Part shown: positions 35,107-42,888 of the stretch, in pieces
How positions within the stretch are numbered: the stretch's first letter is position 1
Layout: each line of letters starts with the position of its first letter
DNA from: Bacteroidota bacterium
GTDB taxonomy: Bacteria; Bacteroidota; Bacteroidia; Bacteroidales; F082
NCBI GenBank assembly: GCA_014382445.1
Contig: JACNJS010000045.1
Span: forward strand, 1-64,000
DNA: 64,000 nt
Reading direction: 5' to 3'
Made by a program: the position numbers and the translations under genes
The notes under the pieces: model-generated
Database searches by the model: none
Told to the model about the DNA's origin: nothing
What the model saw: only the letters and a program-made list of their open reading frames with translations

Positions 35107-36375
35107 TTAGTATTTCTCAGTATGCATCGGGCAATATTCGAAACAGCGGCCACAACTATAACAACTGCCCTGATCGGGCTTATATTCATCTCGTCTTTTT
35201 TTGATGGTTGTCAGCAATAAGGCTATTCCTAACGATAATCCAAGGAATCCGCCAACCCATGGTGCGCCTTTTCTAGTACGGGTTAATATTACCTTTTCTT
35301 CAGCGAATAACTGATCTAAAGTTACGCCGGACTCTTTAAACGTTACCGCGTCGATTGAAATGGCTTTAATTCCATTTTCCCTTTCCATACGTAGTTCATT
35401 TGCAAGCCTCACTTTTTGGTTAACCATGGCCAGATCATTTGAAAACATCTGTGTAAAAAATATTCCGCCAAGGGTAATTGCCGGTAATAAAATCAGATAC
35501 AGGATAAATTTCTTTCTTGATTTTATCATGCTTTCTTTTTCCTGCAATATGTCGGACGGAATAATTGCATTATATGGGCATGAGTTTTCGCAGAGCCTGC
35601 AATTTATACATGTGGTGGGAGTAATTGTTAGATGTTTATTTGAGAATCGCGACACCCAATTGAGGATAACACCATAAGGGCATAAAAAGCGGCAATATGG
35701 CCTGTTAATAAACACCCCGGAAATTAACAGCAGAATCCCAAAAATCATTATTGTTGCCGGACCGTTCAATCGGAAAATGCCAACAAACGGATCGTATTTG
35801 CAAATGATGAAATGACTGTTGGTAGCAGCAAATAAAATCGATAATGCCAGGTAGATATATGGAACTGTTGATAAGATAACTTCGGCTGTTCTGGGCAGCT
35901 TAACTGAATAGAACCCTGTTAATTCCTGGATAGCGCCCAGAGGGCATGCCCCCGCACAAAACTGGCGGCCATAAGCCAGCGTAAAGAGTATTGGGATAAG
36001 GAAAAAAAGCAACACCGAAAGTGGCAGCGTATAGCCATCGTTAAACAATGCAAGGGCAATATTTTGTATTGCGCCTATCGAACATATGCATCCCACCCGA
36101 AAAAAGCCGAAATATATTAGCGAAAAAAGTGAGATCAGCAAAATCGATTTCCTCGACCGTGTTTTTAATGTGAAGCGGGTTGTTAAGGCGAGAACGACAA
36201 TCAACACTACAACATCGATGTATTCCCACGCAGGGTTTCTTGGATCGGTAAGCTGGTATTCAGGATAATTGTAACCCGACTCGAAATCAGGCTTAGGGAA
36301 TCGCTGTTGTGCATATATAGCTGCATTCCATATGAGCAGAACAAATAATATTATGTATAGAATCTTTTTATTCAC
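35107..36375 (-). CDS. NosR/NapH-like membrane polyferredoxin
   Basis: The 422-residue protein has an apparent N-terminal signal segment (YAQ at 21-23) and about six further membrane segments. Cys motifs: GCICS (96/98), FCAGACPLGAIQE (140/144), YCRFLCPYGVI (228/232), a full ferredoxin set CINCRLCENSCP (256/259/262/266) and a C-terminal CYSCGRCFEYCP. The two CxxxCP motifs are those of the NosR/NapH/PceC group, which carry electrons across or along the inner membrane; the periplasmic FMN domain of NosR is absent. It overlaps the Tat ferredoxin gene by 4 nt, as napG and napH are often coupled. Confidence 0.85.
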   Translation of the reverse strand: MNKKILYIILFVLLIWNAAIYAQQRFPKPDFESGYNYPEYQLTDPRNPAWEYIDVVVLIVVLALTTRFTLKTRSRKSILLISLFSLIYFGFFRVGCICSIGAIQNIALALFNDGYTLPLSVLLFFLIPILFTLAYGRQFCAGACPLGAIQELTGFYSVKLPRTAEVILSTVPYIYLALSILFAATNSHFIICKYDPFVGIFRLNGPATIMIFGILLLISGVFINRPYCRFLCPYGVILNWVSRFSNKHLTITPTTCINCRLCENSCPYNAIIPSDILQEKESMIKSRKKFILYLILLPAITLGGIFFTQMFSNDLAMVNQKVRLANELRMERENGIKAISIDAVTFKESGVTLDQLFAEEKVILTRTRKGAPWVGGFLGLSLGIALLLTTIKKRRDEYKPDQGSCYSCGRCFEYCPMHTEKY

Positions 36376-36947
36376 GATTCATCAGTTTTATAGCCTTCCT
36401 TAAGAATATATGGTTTAGTGGCGGGAATTCGTTGAATAGCATCAGCCGGACAACTTTGGGCAATAGAACATTGATTACAGTTTACACAAAGCTCATGAAT
36501 TATCTGAAGATAAAGGGATCCGTTACCAAAATCGGCACATCCCTTAACACATTTTCCGCAGCCATTGCACAGATTTTCATCGATGGTGTATTCGAAATAA
36601 GGGTTTTCAACAAACGATCTTGTAATTGCTGACGTTGGGCATAACTGTAACTCAGCACCGGTATTGAGTTCTTTAACACCCATTCGAAGGTAACCACTAC
36701 ATAAATCGCAATATCCACACATTTCATAGGCGTGCATACATTTAACTGCCGAAACGGTTTGCACACAGTTTGTTTCACACTGTCCGCACTGCGTACAGCT
36801 ATAAGGGTCGATTTGCCAAACAAATTCCCCGGCAGTGGTTTTTGGCACCAGCTCCCATGCAAGATAGCCTATGGGTAAAGCAACCGCCAGTTTTCCAACT
36901 GATTTTACAAAATCCCTCCGGTTCTGATATTTATTTTTCCCGCTCAT
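36372..36947 (-). CDS. Tat-exported multi-cluster ferredoxin (NapG-like)
   Basis: The protein has 191 residues. A twin-arginine signal (NRRDFVKSVGKLAVAL, Arg10-Arg11) precedes the hydrophobic stretch, so the folded Fe-S protein is exported. Seventeen Cys follow, grouped as CTQCGQCETNC (51-61), Cys70/77/80/83, CP at 103, CNGCGKCVKGC (127-137) and CVNCNQC...CP (154-166), enough for four [4Fe-4S] clusters. In known systems NapG works with NapH in quinol oxidation or electron delivery to the periplasm. Here no nitrate reductase is near; the partner is the polyferredoxin whose gene overlaps it. Confidence 0.87.
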   Translation of the reverse strand: MSGKNKYQNRRDFVKSVGKLAVALPIGYLAWELVPKTTAGEFVWQIDPYSCTQCGQCETNCVQTVSAVKCMHAYEMCGYCDLCSGYLRMGVKELNTGAELQLCPTSAITRSFVENPYFEYTIDENLCNGCGKCVKGCADFGNGSLYLQIIHELCVNCNQCSIAQSCPADAIQRIPATKPYILKEGYKTDES

Positions 36948-36952
36948 CGGTA

Positions 36953-37126
36953 TTAATTTGATGATTCGATCTTACAATTTTCGAAATCAGTGCAATTGCT
37001 ATACTCGGGGCATGACTTACAATCCTTTTTAAAAACAAGCTTTTTGCCAAGTATTAAAATTAGCGACGACATGAGCAGCAGCATTATCATTCTGATAATT
37101 TTATGTATAAAGTCTTTCCTGCTCAT
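36953..37126 (-). CDS. 57-residue membrane protein with four Cys
   Basis: This small frame starts at the ATG at 37124-37126 and fits exactly between its neighbours (5 nt and 4 nt gaps). The N-terminus MSRKDFIHK resembles an Arg-Lys variant of a Tat motif. One hydrophobic helix spans residues ~11-27, and the polar end has KDCKSCPEYSNCTDFENC with Cys36, 39, 45 and 51, enough to bind one Fe-S cluster or another metal. Being between the Tat ferredoxin and the CGCC protein, it is probably a small periplasm-facing redox or assembly partner. That role is inferred from position only. Confidence 0.7.
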   Translation of the reverse strand: MSRKDFIHKIIRMIMLLLMSSLILILGKKLVFKKDCKSCPEYSNCTDFENCKIESSN

Positions 37127-37130
37127 TGTA

Positions 37131-38063
37131 CTAAAGATTTCTTATAAAGATATATAAAATTGAATCGGCCCCATTTGCAGCATAAATTTTGCTCTCTTTG
37201 CTTATCGCGATATCAAGGGGAAAGGATGGCTTAAATAAAGCTGATTGCTCAACCAGCTCGATCAGCTCTCCTTTTTTATCAAGCACTTTAATGCGGTTAA
37301 TTCCCTTTTCGGCAGTAACAATTTTTCCATCAGGTAAAAAAGCAAAATGCGCCGGATTGCAGCAACCGCAGAAATCTTTCAGTTCTATGCCTTCCTCTCC
37401 GAAACTACTAATTATTTCACCGCTTATTGTTCTGAATTCAATTTTTCGTTTTCCGGGATTTGCAACAGCCAGGGTATCATCTCCAAAAAATGCAACATCG
37501 AAATACGGACTTGGTACAATAAACTGATTACGCGGCTGTCCGAAAAAATACTTTAAGGAACCATCTTTATTTAAAACGAAGACCATCTTATTTCCTGCAT
37601 CAGCAAAAGCTATATAATTATTATTTGAGGTGATACTGGTTATGAACGAGCCATCATCATAAGGACCCCATTCTTCAATAAAATTGCCATCCAAATTAAA
37701 TAAGCTAACCGTTTCTTCTGTGGCGGCATAAATAGTATCGCCAAATACCGACAATGCTATAATGCTTTTTTCGGCAGTAATATTCCATCGTAAGGATAAG
37801 TCGGCCAAATTGTAGGACGCCAGAAAATCTTCTCCTCCAACAATAATTGTATTATTATCACCAATGGCAACTGCAACTAATTTCCCAGTAGGTATTGTTA
37901 GCGTTTCCGCGATGGTCCATGCTGGCTTATGTGCTTCCGCAGATTCTTTAGCGTTTACCAATAATTTGTTCACCTGCTTTCCTGTTGTGGTGTCATAAAC
38001 TATATAAGCTATAAACAGGATTATAACAGCAAGTGAAAAATATGTCGCAATTTTTTTATTCAT
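37131..38063 (-). CDS. Membrane-anchored NHL/WD-like propeller protein with a CGCC motif
   Basis: The 310-residue protein has an N-terminal membrane anchor (residues ~8-24) and then a periplasmic propeller made of about six NHL-like repeats (YNLADLSLRW, FNLDGNFIEEWG, LNKDGSLKYFFG, RTISGEIISSFG, LDKKGELIEL). In the fifth blade, FCGCCNPAHFAF holds Cys232, Cys234 and Cys235, followed by LPDGKIVTAEKGINRIKV. The three Cys lie in a protein otherwise free of Cys, so a metal, cluster or disulfide function is likely. It is not a c-type haem motif. It lies 11 nt downstream of the second PQQ-like gene. Confidence 0.75.
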   Translation of the reverse strand: MNKKIATYFSLAVIILFIAYIVYDTTTGKQVNKLLVNAKESAEAHKPAWTIAETLTIPTGKLVAVAIGDNNTIIVGGEDFLASYNLADLSLRWNITAEKSIIALSVFGDTIYAATEETVSLFNLDGNFIEEWGPYDDGSFITSITSNNNYIAFADAGNKMVFVLNKDGSLKYFFGQPRNQFIVPSPYFDVAFFGDDTLAVANPGKRKIEFRTISGEIISSFGEEGIELKDFCGCCNPAHFAFLPDGKIVTAEKGINRIKVLDKKGELIELVEQSALFKPSFPLDIAISKESKIYAANGADSILYIFIRNL

Positions 38064-38074
38064 AACGTGTTAAT

Positions 38075-39508
38075 TTACAGACCAACGTATATGCTAACCA
38101 TCCTGTGGGAATCCCTCAGAATCAAATACCCATCGATATAGGCCATTGGACCCCAGGCATCTACACCTTCTTCAAAAACCTTGTGTTGTGCCAGAAGTTG
38201 GGCGCTTTTGTTATCGATTATTTTATAGAGAAACAATTCCGAATCATCATTCATTAGAAACATTATATCACCTGCCAGAAGATAAGGACCTAGTCCATAA
38301 CGATTTTCCTTGCCGCTTGTCCAAACAGGATAGGTGAGATCAGATACATGATAACAGGCAAGCTGGTTTCGCAACGCTCCCGCATCTTTTGGGTTTATTG
38401 TCCATATATATTCTCCGGTTACAATTGGCGTTTGTTGCTCACTTGCCAATCCTTCTTTCGGGCTGTGTTTTTCAATAAGTATGGCTTCATAACCGGTATC
38501 TGTTTTTAAAATTCTAAATTTTGCACCTCCGGCACCATAACCCGTTGTTACAATAATTTCATTATTGCCCGGAAATACAGGACTGGCAGCAACTACCGTC
38601 GGGCTCCATTCTGTTGTACTCCACAGCAACTGCCCAACATCATCACCTTCAGCAGAAATACCGGCAACACCTCCAATTGCCATATAAACGTAGGTTTTTT
38701 TTCCATGGAATGTAGTTGTAAAAACAGATGAATGCGACATTTTCCAATTGTCGGGATTAGGTGTTTCCCAAACTATTTCACCGGTATAACAATTAACCCC
38801 TACTGCAAGCTTTTCGCCACCAATTGCAATAACGGCTATGCTGTCGTCAATAAGAGGACATTGTGCCGTATACCATTGCGGAAGATCGGCGCCATAATTC
38901 CGGATCAAATCCATGCTCCAAATCAAATCGCCGGTGGTTGAATTTGAGCACATCACATGGCATCGCGGCCCGAAAGTTATTACATATTCGTTGGTTACTG
39001 TTGGAATAGACCTCGACATGCCGTGATTTCTTTTAATTAACACATTATACCATCTCCGCCATAATTCTTCACCCGTACTAAACGAAAAAACCCGAAGAGC
39101 ATCAGCCTTGGCCTTCTCGTCGTAGTCGAGTACATATACTTTGCCATTATGGATAGCCGGGCCGGCATGGCCTTCGCCAAGATCTATTTGCCATACAATT
39201 GGAGGGCCTTCTAATGGCCAGCTTTCGGCAACTGGAGTTCGGTTGTTGCTGATATTATTAAAATCGACTCCCCTAAACCGTGGCCAGCTACCGCTGTTGT
39301 AAACATCTGGTTCGTTGAATATTTCAAAAAACTCGCCAATAATAACGCTGTCGTTTTCACCGATCGTTAAGGGTCGGTTATCCATTCCGGGAAGTGAGAT
39401 AATAAAATCGCGGGTTGGCTGATTAAGTAAATACCAAAGAAATGCAGATGTAAAAATTATTATAATTACAATAATCAATAGCCTGCTGTTTAGTATCTTA
39501 TCAGTCAT
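38075..39508 (-). CDS. Membrane-anchored PQQ-like beta-propeller protein (2 of 4)
   Basis: The 477-residue protein has a single N-terminal membrane segment (~7-26). The propeller starts with SWPRFRGVDFNNIS and the DLGEGHAGPAIHNGKVYVLDYD region; blades carry GEELWRRWYN, GDLIWSMDLI and GEIVWETPNP turns. Five Cys are scattered and do not form an obvious site. The best-conserved part of the family, the GxGxxxPxxxxxxVY stretch, is present. It is the second gene of the run, 63 nt after the first propeller gene. Confidence 0.78.
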   Translation of the reverse strand: MTDKILNSRLLIIVIIIIFTSAFLWYLLNQPTRDFIISLPGMDNRPLTIGENDSVIIGEFFEIFNEPDVYNSGSWPRFRGVDFNNISNNRTPVAESWPLEGPPIVWQIDLGEGHAGPAIHNGKVYVLDYDEKAKADALRVFSFSTGEELWRRWYNVLIKRNHGMSRSIPTVTNEYVITFGPRCHVMCSNSTTGDLIWSMDLIRNYGADLPQWYTAQCPLIDDSIAVIAIGGEKLAVGVNCYTGEIVWETPNPDNWKMSHSSVFTTTFHGKKTYVYMAIGGVAGISAEGDDVGQLLWSTTEWSPTVVAASPVFPGNNEIIVTTGYGAGGAKFRILKTDTGYEAILIEKHSPKEGLASEQQTPIVTGEYIWTINPKDAGALRNQLACYHVSDLTYPVWTSGKENRYGLGPYLLAGDIMFLMNDDSELFLYKIIDNKSAQLLAQHKVFEEGVDAWGPMAYIDGYLILRDSHRMVSIYVGL

Positions 39509-39571
39509 TTTTTAAAAGACAGCCCTTTGGTAAAAATGGAAATATTAAAGCAATGCAAAGATGATGAAATA

Positions 39572-40843
39572 TTACTTTATAGAATGCACCATCAGCACTT
39601 CGCCATGACGTAAATATAATCTGCCATCGCGGATCACCGGGTGAGCCCAGAAAGGGCCTTCCCCTTTGGTCATTTGGAAACTGCTTACGAGGTCAAACTT
39701 TTCAGGTGTTGGATTTACCAGGCCAACGTTTCCCGTTTTTTCTTCAAAGATATACAACATACTATCGGCAGAAATTATAGAGCCCTTGTTAATCCACCTT
39801 TCCGACCACATCGTTTCGCCCGTGTTCCAGTTTACACAAACCCAATTCCCCATTGAATTGCTCTCGTAGCTGGTAGCATAAATGTAATCGCCCAGCAGCA
39901 GCATTCCACCATGGTGGGGGCCAATGTCGCGACTTTCCCAAACCACCTCTGCCGCCGAACCATCCTCAGAAAGCTCAAGCATTACAGCAACATATTTATA
40001 ACCATTGGCAATAAATACTTTTCCGTCGTTGTACAGCGGCGTGTTAGTATGATTATTTCGCGCCCTTCCCTCCACTGCATTAAGTTCATTGTAATTAAAC
40101 TTCCACAAAATCGTTCCGTCAACTGCATCAACGCCAATTATATATGTGTCGGTTAATGTTACTATCAGGCTCCGGCCATTATGAACTACCAATTTAGGAT
40201 TTACATATTGAGGTGCCTCATTAAGGGGTGCTGCCTCCCATATTACATCACCATTTTCAATATTATAAGCAACCAGCGAAGCCTTATCCCCGCCGGGAGA
40301 TGCTATTACTTTATTATCATAAACCAGGGGTGATTCGGAAACGCCAAAACGTAAAGGTTCTCCTCCATAAGTTTGGTAGTGATCTCTTTTCCATTTAATT
40401 TCTCCGGAAGAGTTCAGGCATACCAGCTCGCCAATTCCGCTGATAAGAAAAATATCGCCGTTATAATATGTTGGTGTTGATCTGGTGCCTTCAAAATTTC
40501 TTGTCCAGGCTTTTCCGTAAACTGTTTCCCATATTATTTCACCATCAAACGTAAGGGCGGTTATTACATCAAAGCTGTCTTTCCTTCCGGTAACATAAAT
40601 AGCATCGTCAGAAATAGTTACGGATGAATATCCTTCACCAAGGCTGTCGAGTTCCCACAGTAACTCAGGACCACTTTCGGGCCATGTTTTTAGTAGTCCT
40701 GTTTCGTTATAGATTCCGCCGCGATCCGGTCCACGCCAGTCGTATAGCTGTGCATGAGAAAGTGAAAAACACGAAACAAAAAATAGTACGGCAATAATCC
40801 TAAAGTAAATTTTCATGGTAAATTGATTAAAGATTAAGAACAA
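39572..40843 (-). CDS. Exported PQQ-like beta-propeller protein (1 of 4), first gene of the redox operon
   Basis: The protein has 423 residues, or 414 if it starts at the ATG at 40814-40816, which gives the better signal peptide (MKIYFRIIAVLFFVSCFSLS, ending in SHAQ). The mature protein begins YDWRGPDRGGIYNETGL, a motif typical of BamB-like propeller proteins. Blades have GEIIWETVYGK, GEIKWKRDHY, GDVIWEAAPL, GTILWKFNYN and GETMWSERWI turns. It is the most upstream gene of the run. No catalytic or haem site is visible. Confidence 0.8.
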   Translation of the reverse strand: MFLIFNQFTMKIYFRIIAVLFFVSCFSLSHAQLYDWRGPDRGGIYNETGLLKTWPESGPELLWELDSLGEGYSSVTISDDAIYVTGRKDSFDVITALTFDGEIIWETVYGKAWTRNFEGTRSTPTYYNGDIFLISGIGELVCLNSSGEIKWKRDHYQTYGGEPLRFGVSESPLVYDNKVIASPGGDKASLVAYNIENGDVIWEAAPLNEAPQYVNPKLVVHNGRSLIVTLTDTYIIGVDAVDGTILWKFNYNELNAVEGRARNNHTNTPLYNDGKVFIANGYKYVAVMLELSEDGSAAEVVWESRDIGPHHGGMLLLGDYIYATSYESNSMGNWVCVNWNTGETMWSERWINKGSIISADSMLYIFEEKTGNVGLVNPTPEKFDLVSSFQMTKGEGPFWAHPVIRDGRLYLRHGEVLMVHSIK

Positions 40844-40890
40844 TATTTAATTGAATATAGCCTATGTTGTTAAGTAGAACGAAAGCGTAA

Positions 40891-40935
40891 AAATAGATGT
40901 TTTTAACACACATATGTATTTATTAACATCTATTT
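40891..40935. promoter_or_regulatory. 11-bp inverted repeat upstream of the redox operon
   Basis: AAATAGATGTT (40891-40901) and AACATCTATTT (40925-40935) are perfect inverted copies around a 23-bp centre, 48 nt before the first operon gene. No TAnnTTTG box is evident closer to the gene, so the promoter may need an activator and this repeat is the best candidate operator. A structured leader is an alternative. Confidence 0.45.
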
Positions 40936-41120
40936 GTAAACTGCCTCTGGTACATCGCAATGGACTTAACTGGCTTGGTTAGATAAAAACCCGCCGAATG
41001 GAATTTCTCCGATCACATATCGTTAAAATTTCACATCATGTAAAAAAAGGTAACTAATCAGTGTTTTAAAGTGTTGTTTATATTTTTATTACAGAAATAG
41101 TTACTACCGCAATGACCGCC

Positions 41121-41209
41121 AAGTTATATGCAAAGAACGCTAAGTTGTTAAATATGTATTCTTTGCGAACTTTGCGGTTTACATTGCGAACTTTGCGGTT
41201 AAATAACTT
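41121..41209. repeat. ~90-bp palindromic intergenic repeat
   Basis: The outer arms AAGTTAT (41121-41127) and ATAACTT (41203-41209) are perfectly inverted, as are GCAAAGAA (41130-41137) and TTCTTTGC (41159-41166). TTGCGAACTTTGCGGTT occurs twice in direct order (41163-41179 and 41184-41200, 21-bp period). Such GCAAAG/CTTTGC-rich units look like dispersed intergenic repeats of Bacteroidota genomes; copy number cannot be judged from one window. Confidence 0.5.
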
Positions 41210-41280
41210 ATATCACTCACGTTGGTACAAAATAATTTACTCTAAACCCAAACTCTTTATTTGATTTTTTTGGCTAAATG

Positions 41281-41312
41281 TTTGGCAATCAAAAAATAAT
41301 AATGTATATTTG
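41281..41312 (+). promoter_or_regulatory. Consensus Bacteroidota promoter of the phosphorelay genes
   Basis: TTTG (41281-41284), exactly 20 nt, then TATATTTG (41305-41312) reproduces the -33/-7 arrangement of the primary sigma factor of this phylum. Transcription would begin near 41317, giving a leader of about 57 nt before the sensor kinase ATG. Confidence 0.8.
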
Positions 41313-41373
41313 CGTCAACCAAAACCTAATTTTAATTATTTATATGAAATAGTGATTAGAAAAAGGCTTACCA

Positions 41374-42888
41374 ATGAATCCAATTAAAAAAATTACACTT
41401 AGAACAAAATTAATAATCACAATCTTTTTAATACTAGGATTTACATTCTTTGTTGGATGGCGCGGTATCGTTGGAATACATGATATCAATGAAGATCTCA
41501 ATTCTATTTATACCGAACAGTATTTGCCTACGCGAATTATTGCTAACACAAACATTGCTCTAATCACATGGAACCGTGCTGTACTGAACCATGTTCTTTC
41601 CTTGAGCAGGGCTAACATGGAAAAGTACGAACAGATTATGTTAACTGAGGGTTACTTTATCAAAGAGCAGATCAAGGTATTATCGAATATGAAAAATCTT
41701 TCGGAGGAAGGAATGAAGATGATCAGCAAATTTAAAGATGGTTTTCAAAAGACTGATCTGGTCCGGGAGCGGGTGATTGCCCTTTCATCAGCAGGCAGGA
41801 AGGATGAAGCAATAGAGTTAATCCGAACAGAGTTAAGGCCAATAGTAGATGACAAGGATAAAAACATGACTGAATTTATGATGTTGCAGGAAAAACAGCT
41901 TGATGAAGTTATTGCAGATTCAGATACCAGATATCAGACCGGGCTTAGAAGAATCTTAATTATTATTGGAATTGTTCTCGTACTATCATTTATAACCATC
42001 TTCTACTTTTCGTATATTATCCTTAATAACATAAAAAAATTAAAGCAGGGGATGAAACTGGCAGCGGAAGGGAAATATAACCTTGCTAAAGTTAACATCC
42101 AAACAGAAGATGAGTTTGGTTATCTGGCTGAAGGTTTTAATAAAATGACAAATAAAATCGAACAAAACATTATTGAGATCAAGAGTGCACAGGAGGAATT
42201 GCAGAGCACGGAAAAATTTGCCTTATTAGGCAGGCTGTCAGGAAGTATCGCACACGAAATCAAGAACCCACTGGCCGTTATCGACAGTTCGGTTTATATA
42301 TTGAAAATGAAACTCAAAAATGCCGACGATAGTACATTAGAGCATATCAACAGAATTAAAAACCAGGTTGATATTTCAAATCAAATTATTATAAGTCTGC
42401 AGGATTTGTCCAAGACGCAAAAATCTGTTAAACAACCTTTTGATATCGCCGATTCTATCGAAAAGAGCATCACTCTTGCAGGGCTGTCCGACGATGAGAT
42501 AAGAATAATTAAAAAAGTTGAAAGAGGAAGCTGTACTATTAATGCCGACGTTAATCAGCTTGCTATCGCCTTCAAAAATATAATTATTAATGCTATGCAG
42601 GCAATGGGCGATAAGGGTACACTATTAATAACTGCCACGGGCATTGATAACAACATGTGTGAGATTTCATTTAAAGATTCAGGCTCCGGAATTCCCATTG
42701 ATAAACTTGATCAAATATTTGAGCCGTTTTACAGTACCAAAACAAAAAATCTTGGCATTGGCCTTACGATTATCAAAAATATTATAGAAGAAAATGGCGG
42801 AACAATCGAAGTAACATCAGAAATTGGAGAAGGGTCTGTTTTTATTGTCCGTTTCCCTGCATCTAAAACAAAAGGAGGTTTATTATGA
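41374..42888 (+). CDS. Membrane sensor histidine kinase (4HB-HAMP-HisKA-HATPase)
   Basis: The 504-residue kinase has membrane segments at ~13-31 and ~192-214 bounding a helical periplasmic sensor of the four-helix-bundle MCP type. HAMP follows (~215-268), then HisKA with the phosphoacceptor His294 in SIAHEIKNPLAV, and the ATPase domain with N-box NAMQAMGDKG, DSGSGIP and the GIGLTII motif. It is the first gene of the phosphorelay, has the promoter at 41281-41312, and overlaps the double-receiver gene by 4 nt (ATGA). The signal is unknown. Confidence 0.92.
   Translation: MNPIKKITLRTKLIITIFLILGFTFFVGWRGIVGIHDINEDLNSIYTEQYLPTRIIANTNIALITWNRAVLNHVLSLSRANMEKYEQIMLTEGYFIKEQIKVLSNMKNLSEEGMKMISKFKDGFQKTDLVRERVIALSSAGRKDEAIELIRTELRPIVDDKDKNMTEFMMLQEKQLDEVIADSDTRYQTGLRRILIIIGIVLVLSFITIFYFSYIILNNIKKLKQGMKLAAEGKYNLAKVNIQTEDEFGYLAEGFNKMTNKIEQNIIEIKSAQEELQSTEKFALLGRLSGSIAHEIKNPLAVIDSSVYILKMKLKNADDSTLEHINRIKNQVDISNQIIISLQDLSKTQKSVKQPFDIADSIEKSITLAGLSDDEIRIIKKVERGSCTINADVNQLAIAFKNIIINAMQAMGDKGTLLITATGIDNNMCEISFKDSGSGIPIDKLDQIFEPFYSTKTKNLGIGLTIIKNIIEENGGTIEVTSEIGEGSVFIVRFPASKTKGGLL
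42871..42878 (+). promoter_or_regulatory. Strong Shine-Dalgarno sequence before the double-receiver gene
   Basis: AAAGGAGG ends 6 nt before the ATG at 42885. It lies within the last codons of the kinase gene. Bacteroidota rarely use such sites, and neighbouring genes show none, so re-initiation at the ATGA overlap may be favoured here. It may also simply reflect the codons for Lys-Gly-Gly. Confidence 0.5.

Larger units (their letters stand above)
40844..41373. other. 530-bp divergent intergenic region
   Basis: This is the only gene-free stretch above 300 bp. It lies between the minus-strand redox operon and the plus-strand phosphorelay. It holds an 11-bp inverted repeat near the operon start, a ~90-bp palindromic repeat with a 17-bp direct repeat, and a consensus promoter for the sensor kinase gene. 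No open frame above about 30 codons with a plausible start was noticed, and no tRNA fold. Confidence 0.7.

Noticed and set aside
37131-38063. CGCCNPAH as a c-type haem-binding motif
   Set aside because: The spacing is not CxxCH: His is four residues after the last Cys.
28175-40843. Calling the propeller proteins PQQ-dependent dehydrogenases
   Set aside because: No haem CxxCH, no dehydrogenase active-site residues and no PQQ biosynthesis genes were seen; the similarity is to the repeat fold only.
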